DNA from: CAYZPE01 sp046050145 | Lineage (GTDB): Bacteria; Patescibacteriota; Minisyncoccia; Phycocordibacterales; CAYZPE01 | NCBI GenBank assembly: GCA_046050145.1 | Contig: JBJOQC010000008.1 | Coordinates: 1-19,839 of the forward strand | Direction: 5' to 3' | DNA length: 19,839 nucleotides | Part shown: positions 19,282 through 19,839 of the stretch, in pieces | How the letters are laid out: every line of letters begins with the position of its first letter | Numbering within the stretch: the stretch's first letter is position 1 | Program-made: the position numbers and the translations under genes | The notes under the pieces: generated by a model | Database searches by the model: none | What the model saw: the letters and a program-made list of their open reading frames with translations, nothing else | Told to the model about the DNA's origin: nothing

Positions 19282-19839
19282 ATGGACAAAATTCAACCTA
19301 AAAAATCACTTGGACAAAATTTTCTTCGGTCTAAAAAAGCATTACAAGCTATTGTGGAGGCAGGCCACATCACAGAGCAAGATACAGTACTTGAGATTGG
19401 TCCTGGGGAAGGGGTACTTACAGAAAAACTCCTTGAAAAGGCAGGGCAGGTAGTCATCATAGAAAAAGATCACCGACTCATACCGTTACTTCAAGAAAAA
19501 TTCTCAAAAGAAATTACTTCAGGAAAACTAAAACTTATTCCTGGAGATGTATTAGACATCACCATTGAGGAATACATACCTACAGCAACAGCCTATAAGT
19601 TGATTGCGAATATTCCATATTATATTACTGGTGAAATACTCCGCACTTTTCTCGAAAAACAAAAACAACCTGAAAAAATCGTACTCTTAGTACAGAAAGA
19701 AGTTGCAGACAGAATTATGGCTCGAGACAAAAAAGAAAGCATCTTATCTTTGAGTGTCAAAATATATGGTGATCCAAAAAGAGAAATGGTGGTTAATCGA
19801 GAATCCTTCAAGCCAGTTCCGAATGTGGATTCTGCAATC
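19282..19839 (+). CDS. rsmA: 16S rRNA dimethyladenosine methyltransferase RsmA/KsgA, N-terminal part
   Basis: RsmA dimethylates two adjacent adenosines near the 3' end of 16S rRNA late in 30S maturation. The first 186 codons are in the window; the gene runs off the right edge in frame. It begins MDKIQPKKSLGQNFL, the hallmark opening of the family. The SAM-binding loop EIGPGEGVLT (38-47), a following acidic IIEKD (59-63), PGDVLD (87-92) and the catalytic NIPYYIT (110-116) follow, then the FKPVPNVDSAI stretch. A weak GAGAG lies upstream, but the promoter position suggests a leader of only a few bases. Confidence 0.96.
   Translation, partial: MDKIQPKKSLGQNFLRSKKALQAIVEAGHITEQDTVLEIGPGEGVLTEKLLEKAGQVVIIEKDHRLIPLLQEKFSKEITSGKLKLIPGDVLDITIEEYIPTATAYKLIANIPYYITGEILRTFLEKQKQPEKIVLLVQKEVADRIMARDKKESILSLSVKIYGDPKREMVVNRESFKPVPNVDSAI

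Overview
The window looks like chromosome from a member of the Candidate Phyla Radiation (Patescibacteria), most likely a Parcubacteria-type lineage. The evidence is an AT-rich, compact set of single-copy housekeeping genes separated by strong hairpin terminators. It also includes a DksA-like protein with a degenerate zinc finger, an M23/LysM protein with the 'HGYNGVD' variant of the zinc site, an RNHCP-domain protein, and tRNAs without encoded CCA beside a cca gene. The lineage is my inference from gene content and protein style; no 16S gene or marker alignment was available.

Layout, left to right. 1-1.5 kb (minus strand): the 5' part of rsmE, then three small unrecognised genes (two membrane proteins, one zinc-finger-like protein) with strong promoters and strong Shine-Dalgarno sites. 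1.5-4.6 kb (plus): clpP, rny and an HU-type DNA-binding protein. Between rny and HU lies a minus-strand orphan RNA gene of about 210 nt with its own near-consensus promoter. 4.6-8.2 kb: tRNA-Gly(TCC), a membrane-anchored trypsin-like protease, a tRNA-Pro/HAD/RNHCP unit, yraN, an intergenic zone with a parS-like palindrome and a DnaA-box cluster, then tRNA-Gly(GCC) and tRNA-Arg(TCG). 8.2-12.2 kb: cca, a gap with a second perfect DnaA box, xth, a Xer-type recombinase and rpsO. 12.3-19.8 kb: a NYN-domain protein, a one-pass membrane protein, dksA-like, comM, an M23/LysM protein, a UvrD/PcrA-type helicase and the start of rsmA.

The genes cover RNA maturation and decay (rsmE, rsmA, rny, cca, tRNAs), protein quality control (clpP, protease), DNA processing (yraN, xth, xer, comM, uvrD, HU) and envelope maintenance (M23/LysM).

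Three patterns go beyond routine annotation. (1) At least six genes have a -10 hexamer, often with an extended TGN, ending 6-7 nt before the ATG, so their mRNAs should be leaderless. (2) Three of the four tRNA genes are followed by a terminator and then a palindromic element. Two of these elements share 59 bases in three identical blocks, and the element ends echo the T-arm of the neighbouring tRNA. (3) The parS-like site and DnaA boxes near 7.3-7.5 kb and 9.7 kb suggest closeness to the replication origin.
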